This document shows positions 24,857 through 34,588 of a DNA stretch of 64,000 bases, one piece after another (positions within the stretch are counted from its first letter, which is position 1; every line of letters begins with the position of its first letter). The notes below the pieces were generated by a model. That model did not search any database and was not told the DNA's origin. It was given only the letters and a program-made list of their open reading frames with translations. The position numbers and the translations under genes were made by a program. The stretch lies in assembly GCA_020636355.1 (NCBI GenBank), contig JACJYB010000003.1:186001-250000 (forward strand), given 5' to 3'. This DNA is from Lewinellaceae bacterium. GTDB taxonomy: Bacteria > Bacteroidota > Bacteroidia > Chitinophagales > Saprospiraceae.

Positions 24857-27800
24857 ATGAAGTTGAGCTGTACACGCTGTTTATTCCTGTTACTCTTCCT
24901 CAGTCTATTTAATGTACTGAGAGCGCAACAAGGACCTAATTTGAATTATCTCGATACCTATTACACCGGGGCTTTTGATGAGGGAGCTGCCGAGGCCATT
25001 AGCTATGACCCGGATTCCAAGAGACTCTATTTTACTAATGCCCAGCGCAATGCATTGACCGTCCTGACCGTACAATCGGATGGACATTTGGAATTATTTC
25101 TCGATATAGATCTTGACCCCTATGGTGGCATTGTCAACAGTGTGGATGTTGCCAACGGATTAGTAGCGGTAGCGGTACAAGCCGTTACCAAAACAGATCC
25201 CGGACATTGCATCCTTTTTGATACAGATGGCGTTTATCTGGCTACCTATGCAGTTGGAGCCCTACCGGACATGGTCACTTTCACTCCGGATGGCCTAAAA
25301 ATCATCACGGCGGACGAAGGAGAACCAAATGACGATTATACGGTTGACCCGGAAGGATCCATATCCGTTATTGACCTAACGGGAGGGGTGGACTCAGCAA
25401 CTGTTACGATCCTGGATTTCCAAGCCTGGAATGATAAGAAGGCCTATCTGACCAATCAGGGCATCCGCATCTTTGGGCCAAATGCAACGGTTGCCCAGGA
25501 TTTGGAGCCCGAGTATGTAGCGGTAAGTGCCGACGGCAACACAGCGTATGTCACCTTACAGGAAAACAGTGCTGTCGCCGTTGTCGATTTGCAGGAATTG
25601 ATAATTCGTGATCTCCTTCCATTAGGTTTCAAAGATCATAATAGCGGTCACCCAACGCTGACCGAATTCTATCTGAATGATCTGCCGGAATGGCCAATCT
25701 TAGGTGCCCCCGTCTATGCTTCGGACCAACCCATCTCCTTGGGAGGGTTTAGCGCCCTATTCTACGATGAAAAAGCATCATCATCTGATGAAATGGTCTT
25801 CTATACCATTCCTGACCGGGGACCAAATGAAGATGCAATTGCTACCGATGCCGGTAGCTTGCGGCCATTTAAATTACCCGATTACCAATCCCGGATCGTC
25901 ATCATACGGGTAAACCGGCTGACCGGAGAAGTGGTGGTGAATCCGGAAGAGCAAATATTCCTGACGCAGAAGGATGGTATTACGCCCATTTCCGGCCGGG
26001 GAAACATCGCTGGATTGGATGAAATTCCAGTAACGCGCACGGATGATTCATTGTATACTTCAACGGACTATACCGTTGGTGAGGTCACTTACCATCAGCT
26101 CGAATTTGACCCTTTTGGCGGTGATTTTGAAGGCATAGTACGTGATTCCAGTGGCAATTTCTGGATGTGTGACGAAAACAGACCTGCTATATATCATGTC
26201 GATGCGAACGGTACATTGATTGAACGATATGTTCCGGAAGGAACAGCCTCCTTTGGAGATGTCCCCCAGGAAGCCGGTTATTATGGTGCCGAAACGCTAC
26301 CGGCCGTATATGCCAAAAGACGATCAAACCGGGGATTTGAAGCAATTGCCCTGGATACGGATGAGAACATTATCTATGCATTTATTCAGTCTCCGATTGA
26401 AAACCCTGACAACAGCGTTCGAAATAAGACCGATGTTATTCGGATCCTCGGAATCAATCCGGATAACGGACAGCCAGTCCGTGAATTTGTTTATTTACTG
26501 GAACGCAATCGCGAAAGTGGTCTTGGATTAAGCAGAGTAGATAAAATCGGAGATGCTTTTTATGCTGGAAATGGAAAATTCCTGGTTCTTGAAAGAGACT
26601 CAGGAACGCCGGAACAAGGACCGGTAAGTAAAAAATACATCTTCGAAATTGATACCAGAACGGCAACCAATTTACTCGGCACCGAACTATCACTGAAAAC
26701 CAGTTCTACCGGACCGGATGACAAAACCCTGGAAATGATGACGGCTGATGATCTGGCTAATGCCGGTGTGAGACCGGTTTGGAAAAGAAAAGTACTTAAT
26801 CTACCCAGTATCGGATACCTGCCAAGCGATAAATCTGAAGGGGTTTCTCTTTTGCCTGATGGTACGATTGTCGTTCTGAATGATAACGATTTTGGCTTGA
26901 ACGGCGCGGGTGTTTCCGATGTGACTTCATTAGGTCTGATCGCATTCGACAGTAATTATGGAATGGATGCTAGTGATCGTGATGATGCCATCAATATTGT
27001 CAGTCACCCCACACTGGGCAGCTTCATGCCTGATGCGATAGCCACCTACAAAGTGGATGGGGCTCCTTACTTTATTACGGTCAACGAAGGAGATTCACGC
27101 GACTACGACGGATATAGTGAAGAAGAACGGGTTAAGGATCTTACGTTGGATCCTATCGCATTTCCAAATGCAACAGAATTACAAGCCGACGACAACATTG
27201 GACGATTAAAAACTACTTCTGCAACTGGCGATCTCGATGGCGATGGAGACTTTGACCGCATTATTTCCTATGGGGCTAGATCATTCACGATCTGGGATCA
27301 ATATGGGAATTTGGTTTATGATAGTGGAAATGCTATCGAACAAATTACTGCTGAGTGGCTTCCTGATGATTTTAACAGCACCAATGATGAAAATGACTCT
27401 AAGGATAGCCGCTCTGATGACAAAGGACCGGAACCTGAAGCTTTGACGATAGCATATCATGGTGACACCATTTATGCCTTGGTTGGATTAGAGCGGATAG
27501 GTGGGGTTATGATATTCGACATCACGGATCCAACGAGCCCAGCATTCATTAATTATGCCAATCACCGGGATTTTGCAATTGTCGATGCAACTGCACCGGA
27601 AGCAGGAGATCTTGGCCCGGAATACGTTTTGTACATTCCAGGTGATCAAAGTCCAACGGGTCATGAACTGGTAGTAGTTTCCAATGAGGTTAGTGGAACG
27701 GTTTCTTTATTTGGATTAGCGGATTCGACCAGCACCCGTCGATCGTATCTTGAGGAACCGTTAGCAGGTTTCCGGATGTATCCAAATCCTAGTAGTTCCA

Positions 27801-28027
27801 GCTCACTTCATTTAGAATTTCAGTCCTTGCAAGCATTGCCTGCAACGATGAACGTCTTCAATGCATTGGGTCAAAAACAATGGTCCCAGACAGCTCAGAT
27901 CCAGGCGGGATACAACCACCTCTTGCTTGGGATCGGCCATGCAAACTTGCCGGAAGGTTTTTATTTCGTTGAAATCAGAACGTCAAGCCGACTCCTGCAT
28001 TCAGCAAAACTTTTGATAAAGAACTAG
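24857..28027 (+). CDS. T9SS-secreted phytase-like / choice-of-anchor I protein
   Basis: A 1056-residue protein: signal peptide (1-23), a choice-of-anchor I beta-propeller start (DTYYTGAFDEGAAEAISYD), an inserted phytase-like esterase domain (about 285-680; FYTIPDRGPNEDA, GGDFEGIVRDSSGNFWMCDENRPAI, NRGFEAIALDTD), a return to the propeller (MPDAIATYKVDGAPYFITVNEGDSRDYDGY), and a T9SS type A sorting domain (FRMYPNPSSS ... LPEGFYFVEIR). The phytase-like family is named for similarity to phosphoesterases, and most members are untested. Secretion and neighbours fit extracellular phosphoester hydrolysis. Two-component parsing of propeller and insert is by eye. Confidence 0.82.
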   Translation: MKLSCTRCLFLLLFLSLFNVLRAQQGPNLNYLDTYYTGAFDEGAAEAISYDPDSKRLYFTNAQRNALTVLTVQSDGHLELFLDIDLDPYGGIVNSVDVANGLVAVAVQAVTKTDPGHCILFDTDGVYLATYAVGALPDMVTFTPDGLKIITADEGEPNDDYTVDPEGSISVIDLTGGVDSATVTILDFQAWNDKKAYLTNQGIRIFGPNATVAQDLEPEYVAVSADGNTAYVTLQENSAVAVVDLQELIIRDLLPLGFKDHNSGHPTLTEFYLNDLPEWPILGAPVYASDQPISLGGFSALFYDEKASSSDEMVFYTIPDRGPNEDAIATDAGSLRPFKLPDYQSRIVIIRVNRLTGEVVVNPEEQIFLTQKDGITPISGRGNIAGLDEIPVTRTDDSLYTSTDYTVGEVTYHQLEFDPFGGDFEGIVRDSSGNFWMCDENRPAIYHVDANGTLIERYVPEGTASFGDVPQEAGYYGAETLPAVYAKRRSNRGFEAIALDTDENIIYAFIQSPIENPDNSVRNKTDVIRILGINPDNGQPVREFVYLLERNRESGLGLSRVDKIGDAFYAGNGKFLVLERDSGTPEQGPVSKKYIFEIDTRTATNLLGTELSLKTSSTGPDDKTLEMMTADDLANAGVRPVWKRKVLNLPSIGYLPSDKSEGVSLLPDGTIVVLNDNDFGLNGAGVSDVTSLGLIAFDSNYGMDASDRDDAINIVSHPTLGSFMPDAIATYKVDGAPYFITVNEGDSRDYDGYSEEERVKDLTLDPIAFPNATELQADDNIGRLKTTSATGDLDGDGDFDRIISYGARSFTIWDQYGNLVYDSGNAIEQITAEWLPDDFNSTNDENDSKDSRSDDKGPEPEALTIAYHGDTIYALVGLERIGGVMIFDITDPTSPAFINYANHRDFAIVDATAPEAGDLGPEYVLYIPGDQSPTGHELVVVSNEVSGTVSLFGLADSTSTRRSYLEEPLAGFRMYPNPSSSSSLHLEFQSLQALPATMNVFNALGQKQWSQTAQIQAGYNHLLLGIGHANLPEGFYFVEIRTSSRLLHSAKLLIKN

Positions 28028-28051
28028 TCTCCTTCTTTATTCTTTATACCT

Positions 28052-28084
28052 AAGAGGTTGATATTTTTTATCAACCTCTTTTTT
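28052..28084 (+). terminator. Intrinsic terminator after the phytase-like gene
   Basis: AAGAGGTTGATA (28052-28063) pairs perfectly with TATCAACCTCTT (28069-28080) around a five-T loop, followed by TTTT. A 12-bp stem makes this a strong terminator. Confidence 0.9.
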
Positions 28085-28216
28085 CTTTTTATCTAAGGTT
28101 CGAAGGATGAACATATCTTCAAATCAAAAAAATCATTAATGTATTTAATACCGTATGCCAATTTGTTATAACTTAGTCGTGCCGGCCTGAAGGATGTCTC
28201 AATCCAAATTTGCCAC

Positions 28217-31200
28217 ATGAAAACACAAATCCACTTCCTGGTCCTTTTCTGGTTTGTATTATCCTTCCAGCTCAAAAGCAAAGCTCAGGAACCTCTCCTA
28301 AAAGGATCTAACGCATGGATAGAGACTGTCCTGCAAAATGTCGGACAACCGGTGAATGGATTCTCTATCCCAGGAAATATTGCTGGAATTTCCGTTTATA
28401 AAACAGAGCAAGGCAATAACCGACTCTTGATCACACACGATTTTGCAGCTGATGGTGGTGTAAGCTATCAAGTCGAAAACGGTTTATTCCTCACTGGCAG
28501 CCGATTCAGTTACCTGGACCTTGACCCGGTCACCAACAAGCCAAAGGATGCTGGATTACCCTTCAGCATCATCTACGACCGTCAAGGCAATGAAGTCACT
28601 AACGCAAGCCAAATAAACGAAAATGGAAATGGCTCATCTGGGTTCGATCACCTTAGTATTTCCACGCTCTTTCTTTCCGGGCAATATGGATTTTACGACG
28701 ATATCATGCTTTTCGGCGAAGGATCGGAAGAAGGCCTGGCGTATGTTATGGACCTTCAGGAGGGTGAAATTTGGGCTGTTCCGGCTTTAGGCCGGGGAGC
28801 ATTTTACCAGTTTGCAGCTGTTGAGGTGGAAGAAGGAAAAATTGGTCTTTTATTCGGAGATGGCACCCCTGGTGGACATCTTTATCTCTATATTGGAATT
28901 AAAGATAAATTAGGGAATGGATCTTTTCTTGATCAAAATGGACTAGCCGCTGGAGATGTATATGTTTGGTCTGGCGACGTAGTCACAAATCCCGGTCAAT
29001 TTCATGGCACTGGGTTTCCAGCAGACGGTAGCTTTTTCAAATTAAACCTTTACGATTCAAGCAAATCTGGTGTTACTGGCTATGATGATCTGGGGTATGC
29101 GTCTTGGTCTACCCAACAGTCCCTAGCACGCTTAGTGAATGCCTTTGCATTTAATGGCCTTCGTGGCATTTCGGTAAACCCATTACTTGGTCATCAGGCC
29201 ACATTTACCGCAAGTGGAGGGAATAATATATCATCTGATGCCTGGGGTACAACCTATCAGATTGACCTCAGCCTTGGACTTACCTCAGCCACTATCCACA
29301 TCCTTTACGATGGTGATGATGGAGGCGCAGGACAGGTGCCTGCACCTTTTTTTGGCATCCGCTCTCCCTCAGGTGTAATGTGGTCTTCCAATGGTCGCAT
29401 TTATATCACGGAAGATGAGGCAAATAGTAATGTCGATTTTGGCGGATTTCTGGACTTGGGCTCTTCAGTCTGGGAGTTAAACCCGGGAAGTGGTAAAATT
29501 ACCCGTATCGGTCAGGTAAATCGCAAAGGTTTACCCAGTGACCTGATTGACACGGCAAGTTCCGAACCTGGTGCCTGGTCCCCAGTTGGTCTGGTAGATG
29601 TATCCGGATTCTTGGGCGCCAGCCAAAACAACACCTCTGTTTTCCTGGTTGGAGTGAATGCTAAGAGCGTCCTTGGAGATTTAGGATCCTATGGGCAGCT
29701 TCTATTGTTGGAAGGCACCAATACCTTCATTAGCACAGAGGTAGCCATGCTGACTGGACTGAATGGTAATCACACCACCCCGGTTTTGACGGTTGGTGAA
29801 AGCCCACATGGCTATAATCTGCCCGGGGTTCCCGATGGCATTGGCATCTTTGAGTTGCCCACCGGACAGATTCGAATATTGGTTAATAACAAGATTGACG
29901 AAGATGCCGGTGGACCTTATTACCTAAATAACACCTTACTGTTAAATGGCTCAAGGATTTGGGCTTTGGATCTAAATCTAGTGACCAGAGAAATTGAGGG
30001 ATCTTCCATCGCCTATCAGAAAATAATTGACCGTAGCGGATCTGAAGTGCAAACTGCATCACAAGTTAATCACAGTGGGTCAATAGTATCAGGATTGAGT
30101 AATCTATCGGGGGGGTTATTGGTACCAGCGTTGCACTACAACCTTCAGAATGATATTTTCTTTGTAGGAGAGGCAACCTCTGATGGCACTTTTTATGCGC
30201 TTGATGCTTATCAGGAGTCACTTTATGCCATTAACGCGTGGGGGCATGCAACCTGGAAATCTATTGCATTATTTGCCGGTCAGTCCGGATCTGTATCCGC
30301 ATTATTAACACTGGATCGGCCAGATTCTCCCCTATTGCTTTGGGTTGGCTCACCGGGTGAAGGCATGGGCAATGGGTTTCTAAACAACAATGGATTAGAA
30401 TCAGGAAATTTATTCGCCTGGGTTCCCGATGCACCAATTATGCAAGGTTCATTTCAGGGCGCCCATGCTGAACAGGATGGCCACTTTATCCAATTGCCTG
30501 TATTTCAACCAGATAAAGCAGGGACTGTGGGTTTCGATGCGATGGGTTTTGCTACCGAAACAACCTTATTGAGTTTCGTCGATAATGTTGGAGCCTACCT
30601 ATTTTCTTATCCCGGCGGACTTTCCGTCAATCCAAATCAGCCCAATCAAGTAGCTATGACATCGAATGGAGACGGGAATAGCACCCCTTCTAATGCCTGG
30701 GGCAGTGTCCTGGCCCTGACAATTAATCCGGATGATAACTCCGCTAACATCACCATAATCTACGATGGGGATGACTTCAGTGGTAATAACCTTCCTAATC
30801 CAGATTTCGGGATAAGGAATCCCGGCGCGGTTGAATGGACCAACACCAACAGGCTATATATCCAGGAAACCGGTGCTTTGCATAACCCACTCTTTGGCAA
30901 ATCCTCTGGACAAGAGACTTCAACTTGGGAATATAACCTGGAGACTGGCGCTTCTTATCGAATTGCACGTATTAATCGTTCTGCCCGGCCATTTGGATTG
31001 CCGGACCTGAAACCATCAGTAACCGGTGCCTGGGGATTGGGTGGCATCCGTGATGTATCCACAAATTTTACCCTGCCGGAAGAATCCACATTGTTTCTTA
31101 CTACAGTTCAGGCACATACCATTCAAGACTCCCTTGCAGATAATTACGTAGAAGGCGGGCAATTGCTGTTCCTGGCTGGTCAGACTATTTTTGACCCTTC

Positions 31201-31495
31201 CACGGCATTACAATCTTCAGAAAAGAAGATGCCAATTCGGATATACCCCAATCCTATACTTCAGAATAAGCTTAATATCGAACTGGATGCTCCAAGTACC
31301 CAATCGGTGTGGCTCTCAATTACCAACCTCTCCGGTCAGGTTGTGTTTATGAAAAATTTCACCTTAGAAGCTGGGAAAGCCGAATACAGGTTCCATTTAC
31401 CCATCCAGTTAGCCCCGGGAATCCATATTCTACAAATCAGGGGGGACCAATGGCTTTCCGAACCACACAAAATCTTGATTTGCGGGCAGGAGTGA
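28217..31495 (+). CDS. T9SS-secreted PhoX-like (DUF839) protein, tandemly duplicated
   Basis: A 1092-residue protein with a signal peptide (1-24), two related halves of about 490-500 residues (near 30-510 and 520-1000) and a T9SS type A sorting domain (RIYPNPILQ ... LAPGIHILQIRG). Each half has a calcium-dependent PhoX/DUF839-like pattern: a GSRxxxLDLxxVT segment, a GEGSEEG or GEATSDG loop, IYDGDD, FGIRSPSGVMW / FGIRNPGAVEW followed by an ITEDEAN / IQETGAL acidic segment, and GAWSPVGLVDVS / GAWGLGGIRDVS. PhoX enzymes are secreted alkaline phosphatases, but the metal-site residues were not verified here and one half may be inactive. I see no 11-bp-phased TTAACAT repeats at its own promoter region (28085-28216). 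Confidence 0.72.
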   Translation: MKTQIHFLVLFWFVLSFQLKSKAQEPLLKGSNAWIETVLQNVGQPVNGFSIPGNIAGISVYKTEQGNNRLLITHDFAADGGVSYQVENGLFLTGSRFSYLDLDPVTNKPKDAGLPFSIIYDRQGNEVTNASQINENGNGSSGFDHLSISTLFLSGQYGFYDDIMLFGEGSEEGLAYVMDLQEGEIWAVPALGRGAFYQFAAVEVEEGKIGLLFGDGTPGGHLYLYIGIKDKLGNGSFLDQNGLAAGDVYVWSGDVVTNPGQFHGTGFPADGSFFKLNLYDSSKSGVTGYDDLGYASWSTQQSLARLVNAFAFNGLRGISVNPLLGHQATFTASGGNNISSDAWGTTYQIDLSLGLTSATIHILYDGDDGGAGQVPAPFFGIRSPSGVMWSSNGRIYITEDEANSNVDFGGFLDLGSSVWELNPGSGKITRIGQVNRKGLPSDLIDTASSEPGAWSPVGLVDVSGFLGASQNNTSVFLVGVNAKSVLGDLGSYGQLLLLEGTNTFISTEVAMLTGLNGNHTTPVLTVGESPHGYNLPGVPDGIGIFELPTGQIRILVNNKIDEDAGGPYYLNNTLLLNGSRIWALDLNLVTREIEGSSIAYQKIIDRSGSEVQTASQVNHSGSIVSGLSNLSGGLLVPALHYNLQNDIFFVGEATSDGTFYALDAYQESLYAINAWGHATWKSIALFAGQSGSVSALLTLDRPDSPLLLWVGSPGEGMGNGFLNNNGLESGNLFAWVPDAPIMQGSFQGAHAEQDGHFIQLPVFQPDKAGTVGFDAMGFATETTLLSFVDNVGAYLFSYPGGLSVNPNQPNQVAMTSNGDGNSTPSNAWGSVLALTINPDDNSANITIIYDGDDFSGNNLPNPDFGIRNPGAVEWTNTNRLYIQETGALHNPLFGKSSGQETSTWEYNLETGASYRIARINRSARPFGLPDLKPSVTGAWGLGGIRDVSTNFTLPEESTLFLTTVQAHTIQDSLADNYVEGGQLLFLAGQTIFDPSTALQSSEKKMPIRIYPNPILQNKLNIELDAPSTQSVWLSITNLSGQVVFMKNFTLEAGKAEYRFHLPIQLAPGIHILQIRGDQWLSEPHKILICGQE

Positions 31496-31628
31496 TATTC
31501 TTTATGGTAAATGCCAACCTGTCTTCTTAATACAACTGTATTTCTTACCCCATCAAGGTCCATTTGGATTTCTTGCTTTTAATGAGGAAATGCCTAACTT
31601 GATCGCTCATCTCGAAAAAGCGGATTGC

Positions 31629-32945
31629 ATGAAAATCAGGATTTTGTGGGCACTACTCATTATAATAACTGCAACCAACGGACAGGCCCAGAAAGCCATG
31701 TCCGGAGATAATAACCTCCACACCATAATTGACCAGAAAGCAGCTGCCATCAACGATCAGGTGGTGCAATGGCGTCGTCATTTTCACGAATTCCCAGAGT
31801 TGTCAAACCGGGAGTTCAAAACGGCCGACGCCATCTCAAAATACCTTATGGAGATGGGGTATCAGGTTGATCGAGGCTTTGCCAAAACAGGTGTTGTTGC
31901 CCTACTGGATACCGGTAAGCCAGGCCCTACCATCGGACTGCGTGCGGACATCGATGGGCTGCCCGTGACTGAGCGTACACCGATTCCATTTGCCTCCAAA
32001 GAGACCAGCACCTACCTGGGTCAGGAAGTTGGTGTTATGCACGCTTGCGGCCACGACACCCATATTTCCATGTTGCTGGGTGCCGCTTCCATTCTTAAGG
32101 ATATGAAAAATCAGTTGAATGGTAAGATCGTCTTCGTTTTTCAACCAGCCGAAGAAGGTGCTCCCGCCGGTGAGGAAGGTGGTGCCGCTTTGATGGTTAA
32201 AGAAGGGCTGATTGAAAAATACGGTATCGATGTATTTTTTGGACAGCACATCTGGTCGGGTGTTAATGTCGGAACCATTCAGTACAAACCGGGTGGTGAG
32301 TTGGCATCCTCCGATGAATTCTTCATCAAGGTAAAAGGCAAACAAACACACGGGTCACAACCCTGGGCCGGCATCGATCCGATAGCTGTTTCCGCGCAGA
32401 TCATCATGGGGCTACAGACCATTATCAGTCGGCAGACGGAGCTCACCAAAGAAGCGGCCGTCATCAGCGTCGGCAGGATCCATGCCGGCGTACGGAATAA
32501 CATCATACCTGAAGAGGCTGATTTCAGTGGAACCATTCGTTGCCTCGACACAGGTATGCAACGTAAAATCCATGAAAAGATCAAACAAACGGCCATCCTT
32601 ATCGCCGAAAGTGCTGGTGCTACCGCAGAAGTTGAGATTTCAATCGGATACCCCATTACCTACAACAATCCGGAATTGACCCGGGAAGTTGTACCCTCAC
32701 TGGAAGCTGCGTGCGGGAATCTGCAGGTGATGGATGCCACAACCGGTGCGGAAGATTTTAGCTTCTTTGCCAACAAGGTTCCTTCCGTGTTTTGGTTCAC
32801 CGGTGGTAAGCCGCTCGATACTCCGGTCGGGTATGCCGCACCACACCATACACCTGATTTTTTCATCGATGAGGACGGCATGATAACCGGAGTAAAGTCC
32901 CTTTGTATGGTTGCCGCCGATTATTTGACTGCACACGGTAAATAA
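31629..32945 (+). CDS. Secreted M20D-family amidohydrolase (copy 1)
   Basis: A 438-residue metal-dependent amidohydrolase of the hippurate/IAA-amino-acid hydrolase type, which cleaves N-acyl amino acids or related amides. Metal and catalytic motifs are MHACGHDTH (C140, H142), PAEEGAP (E175/E176), FGQHIWSG (H207) and GAEDFSFF near the C-terminus. The start at 31629 gives a signal peptide (MKIRILWALLIIITATNGQAQ), so it should be exported; an upstream ATG at 31590 would hide it. Its near-identical neighbour begins 72 bp downstream. Confidence 0.9.
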   Translation: MKIRILWALLIIITATNGQAQKAMSGDNNLHTIIDQKAAAINDQVVQWRRHFHEFPELSNREFKTADAISKYLMEMGYQVDRGFAKTGVVALLDTGKPGPTIGLRADIDGLPVTERTPIPFASKETSTYLGQEVGVMHACGHDTHISMLLGAASILKDMKNQLNGKIVFVFQPAEEGAPAGEEGGAALMVKEGLIEKYGIDVFFGQHIWSGVNVGTIQYKPGGELASSDEFFIKVKGKQTHGSQPWAGIDPIAVSAQIIMGLQTIISRQTELTKEAAVISVGRIHAGVRNNIIPEEADFSGTIRCLDTGMQRKIHEKIKQTAILIAESAGATAEVEISIGYPITYNNPELTREVVPSLEAACGNLQVMDATTGAEDFSFFANKVPSVFWFTGGKPLDTPVGYAAPHHTPDFFIDEDGMITGVKSLCMVAADYLTAHGK

Positions 32946-33017
32946 ATTCATAACCAAGGAAGTTTTATTGAAGATCTCCTGCCGTCTTCCATTTGATAAA
33001 CGATTAAGATAATACCA

Positions 33018-34346
33018 ATGAGAATTCTTCACCAAATAGTCAATACCGCCCTATTATTACTCACCGTTATCTATATGCAAGCACAGAATATGCTAGACTT
33101 GCATGCCCAAATTGATAAAGAAGCTGCAGCGATGAATGAGCAGGTTATTCAATGGCGGCATCATTTTCATCAATATCCGGAGCTCTCCAATCGTGAATTC
33201 AAGACGGCAGATGCCATTGCGGAATATTTAACCAACATGGGATACCAGGTAGATCGGAGCTTTGCCAAAACCGGTGTGGTTGCCGTACTGGACTCCGGCA
33301 AGCCAGGACCTACGGTTGGGCTCAGAGCTGATATAGATGCACTCCCTGTAACCGAACGCACTCCTATCCCTTTTGCCTCCAAAGAAACCAGTACCTACCT
33401 CGGCCAGGAAGTCGGCGTTATGCACGCCTGTGGACATGATACCCACATATCCATGCTGCTGGGAACAGCTGCCATCCTAAAGGATATGAAGGACCAACTG
33501 CGCGGTAAGGTTGTTTTTGTATTCCAACCGGCAGAAGAAGGTGCGCCTCCCGGAGAAGAAGGCGGAGCCGGCTTGATGGTCAAAGAAGGCTTGCTCGAAA
33601 AATATGGCATTCAGGTAATGTTTGGCCAGCATATTGGCAGTGGTCTGGATGTCGGTAAATTGGTTTACAAGTCGGGAGGTATGCTCGCAGCTGCAGATGT
33701 CTTCAACATCAAAGTGACTGGCAAACAAACCCATGGATCGCAACCATGGTCTGGAATAGATCCCATTACGGTTTCCGCGCAGATTATCATGGGGCTACAA
33801 ACCATCATCAGCAGACAAACCGAACTCACCAAGGAAGCGGCCGTGATCACTGTTGGTAAAATCACGGGTGGCGTACGAAACAACATCATCCCGGAAACCT
33901 GTGAGATGACCGGAACGATCCGGACATTGGACACAACCATGCAGCGTATCATTCACGAAAAGATCCGTCTGACAGCAACCAAAATCGCCGAAAGTGCCGG
34001 AGCCAAGGCCGATGTAGAGATTACCATTGGAGTTCCGGTTACTTACAACGACCCCAATCTGACTCAGATGATGGTCCCATCACTCCAGGCAGCCGCGGGT
34101 GGCGCTGACAATGTTCTGGTGACACAGGCTCGTACTGGCGCTGAAGATTTCAGCTTCTTCGCTGAGAAGGTCCCTTCCCTGTTCTGGTCAACCGGTGGAA
34201 AACCTCTGGATACACCTCCCGGGTATGCCGCACCACACCACACGCCTGACTTCTTTATTGACGAGAGCGGCATGCAAACCGGTGTGAAAGCAATGTGCTA
34301 TGTCACCGTGGACTATTTATTTCATCAGGGTGTCGTAAAGCCATAG
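33018..34346 (+). CDS. Secreted M20D-family amidohydrolase (copy 2)
   Basis: A 442-residue paralogue of the preceding gene, with long stretches of identical sequence (for example GLRADID, ERTPIPFASKETSTYLGQE and MHACGHDTHISMLLG) but a different signal peptide (MRILHQIVNTALLLLTVIYMQAQ). All metal ligands seen in copy 1 are kept. Differences cluster around the region after the lid (IWSGVNVGTIQYK versus IGSGLDVGKLVYK) and in ENNPEL-type loops, which could alter substrate choice. It arose by tandem duplication. The spacer between the copies contains no evident terminator. Confidence 0.9.
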   Translation: MRILHQIVNTALLLLTVIYMQAQNMLDLHAQIDKEAAAMNEQVIQWRHHFHQYPELSNREFKTADAIAEYLTNMGYQVDRSFAKTGVVAVLDSGKPGPTVGLRADIDALPVTERTPIPFASKETSTYLGQEVGVMHACGHDTHISMLLGTAAILKDMKDQLRGKVVFVFQPAEEGAPPGEEGGAGLMVKEGLLEKYGIQVMFGQHIGSGLDVGKLVYKSGGMLAAADVFNIKVTGKQTHGSQPWSGIDPITVSAQIIMGLQTIISRQTELTKEAAVITVGKITGGVRNNIIPETCEMTGTIRTLDTTMQRIIHEKIRLTATKIAESAGAKADVEITIGVPVTYNDPNLTQMMVPSLQAAAGGADNVLVTQARTGAEDFSFFAEKVPSLFWSTGGKPLDTPPGYAAPHHTPDFFIDESGMQTGVKAMCYVTVDYLFHQGVVKP

Positions 34347-34588
34347 CGCCTATTTAAACCCAAAACGTGCATTAGGTCGCATTTTGATCTTCCGTATGTA
34401 AACGGTCCATGTTGATAGTTGATTGGATTTCAACATTTTGAAATTTTACGACGGATTATGATGTCCTGCCTCTGCACGAATATCCGGGCATTTATTGGCT
34501 TTCCTGGTTGATGGCAAAGTATGTTGTCAATAAATGTATTGTGTTTGTAACATTCGTTTCCAAACCCGGTTCTTGTATAGGAACATGA
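34347..34588. other. Intergenic region before the ECF sigma gene, nothing identified
   Basis: About 240 bp between the second amidohydrolase and the sigma-factor gene. I found no convincing terminator hairpin, tRNA, phased repeat or small gene. A minus-strand frame through this region overlaps the sigma gene and has no family features. Confidence 0.4.

Noticed and set aside
28085..28216. Search for phased TTAACAT repeats upstream of the PhoX-like gene
   Set aside because: TTAAT-type words occur there, but at 9-bp rather than 11-bp steps and without a good TTTG element at the expected distance. Not called as a PHO-like box.
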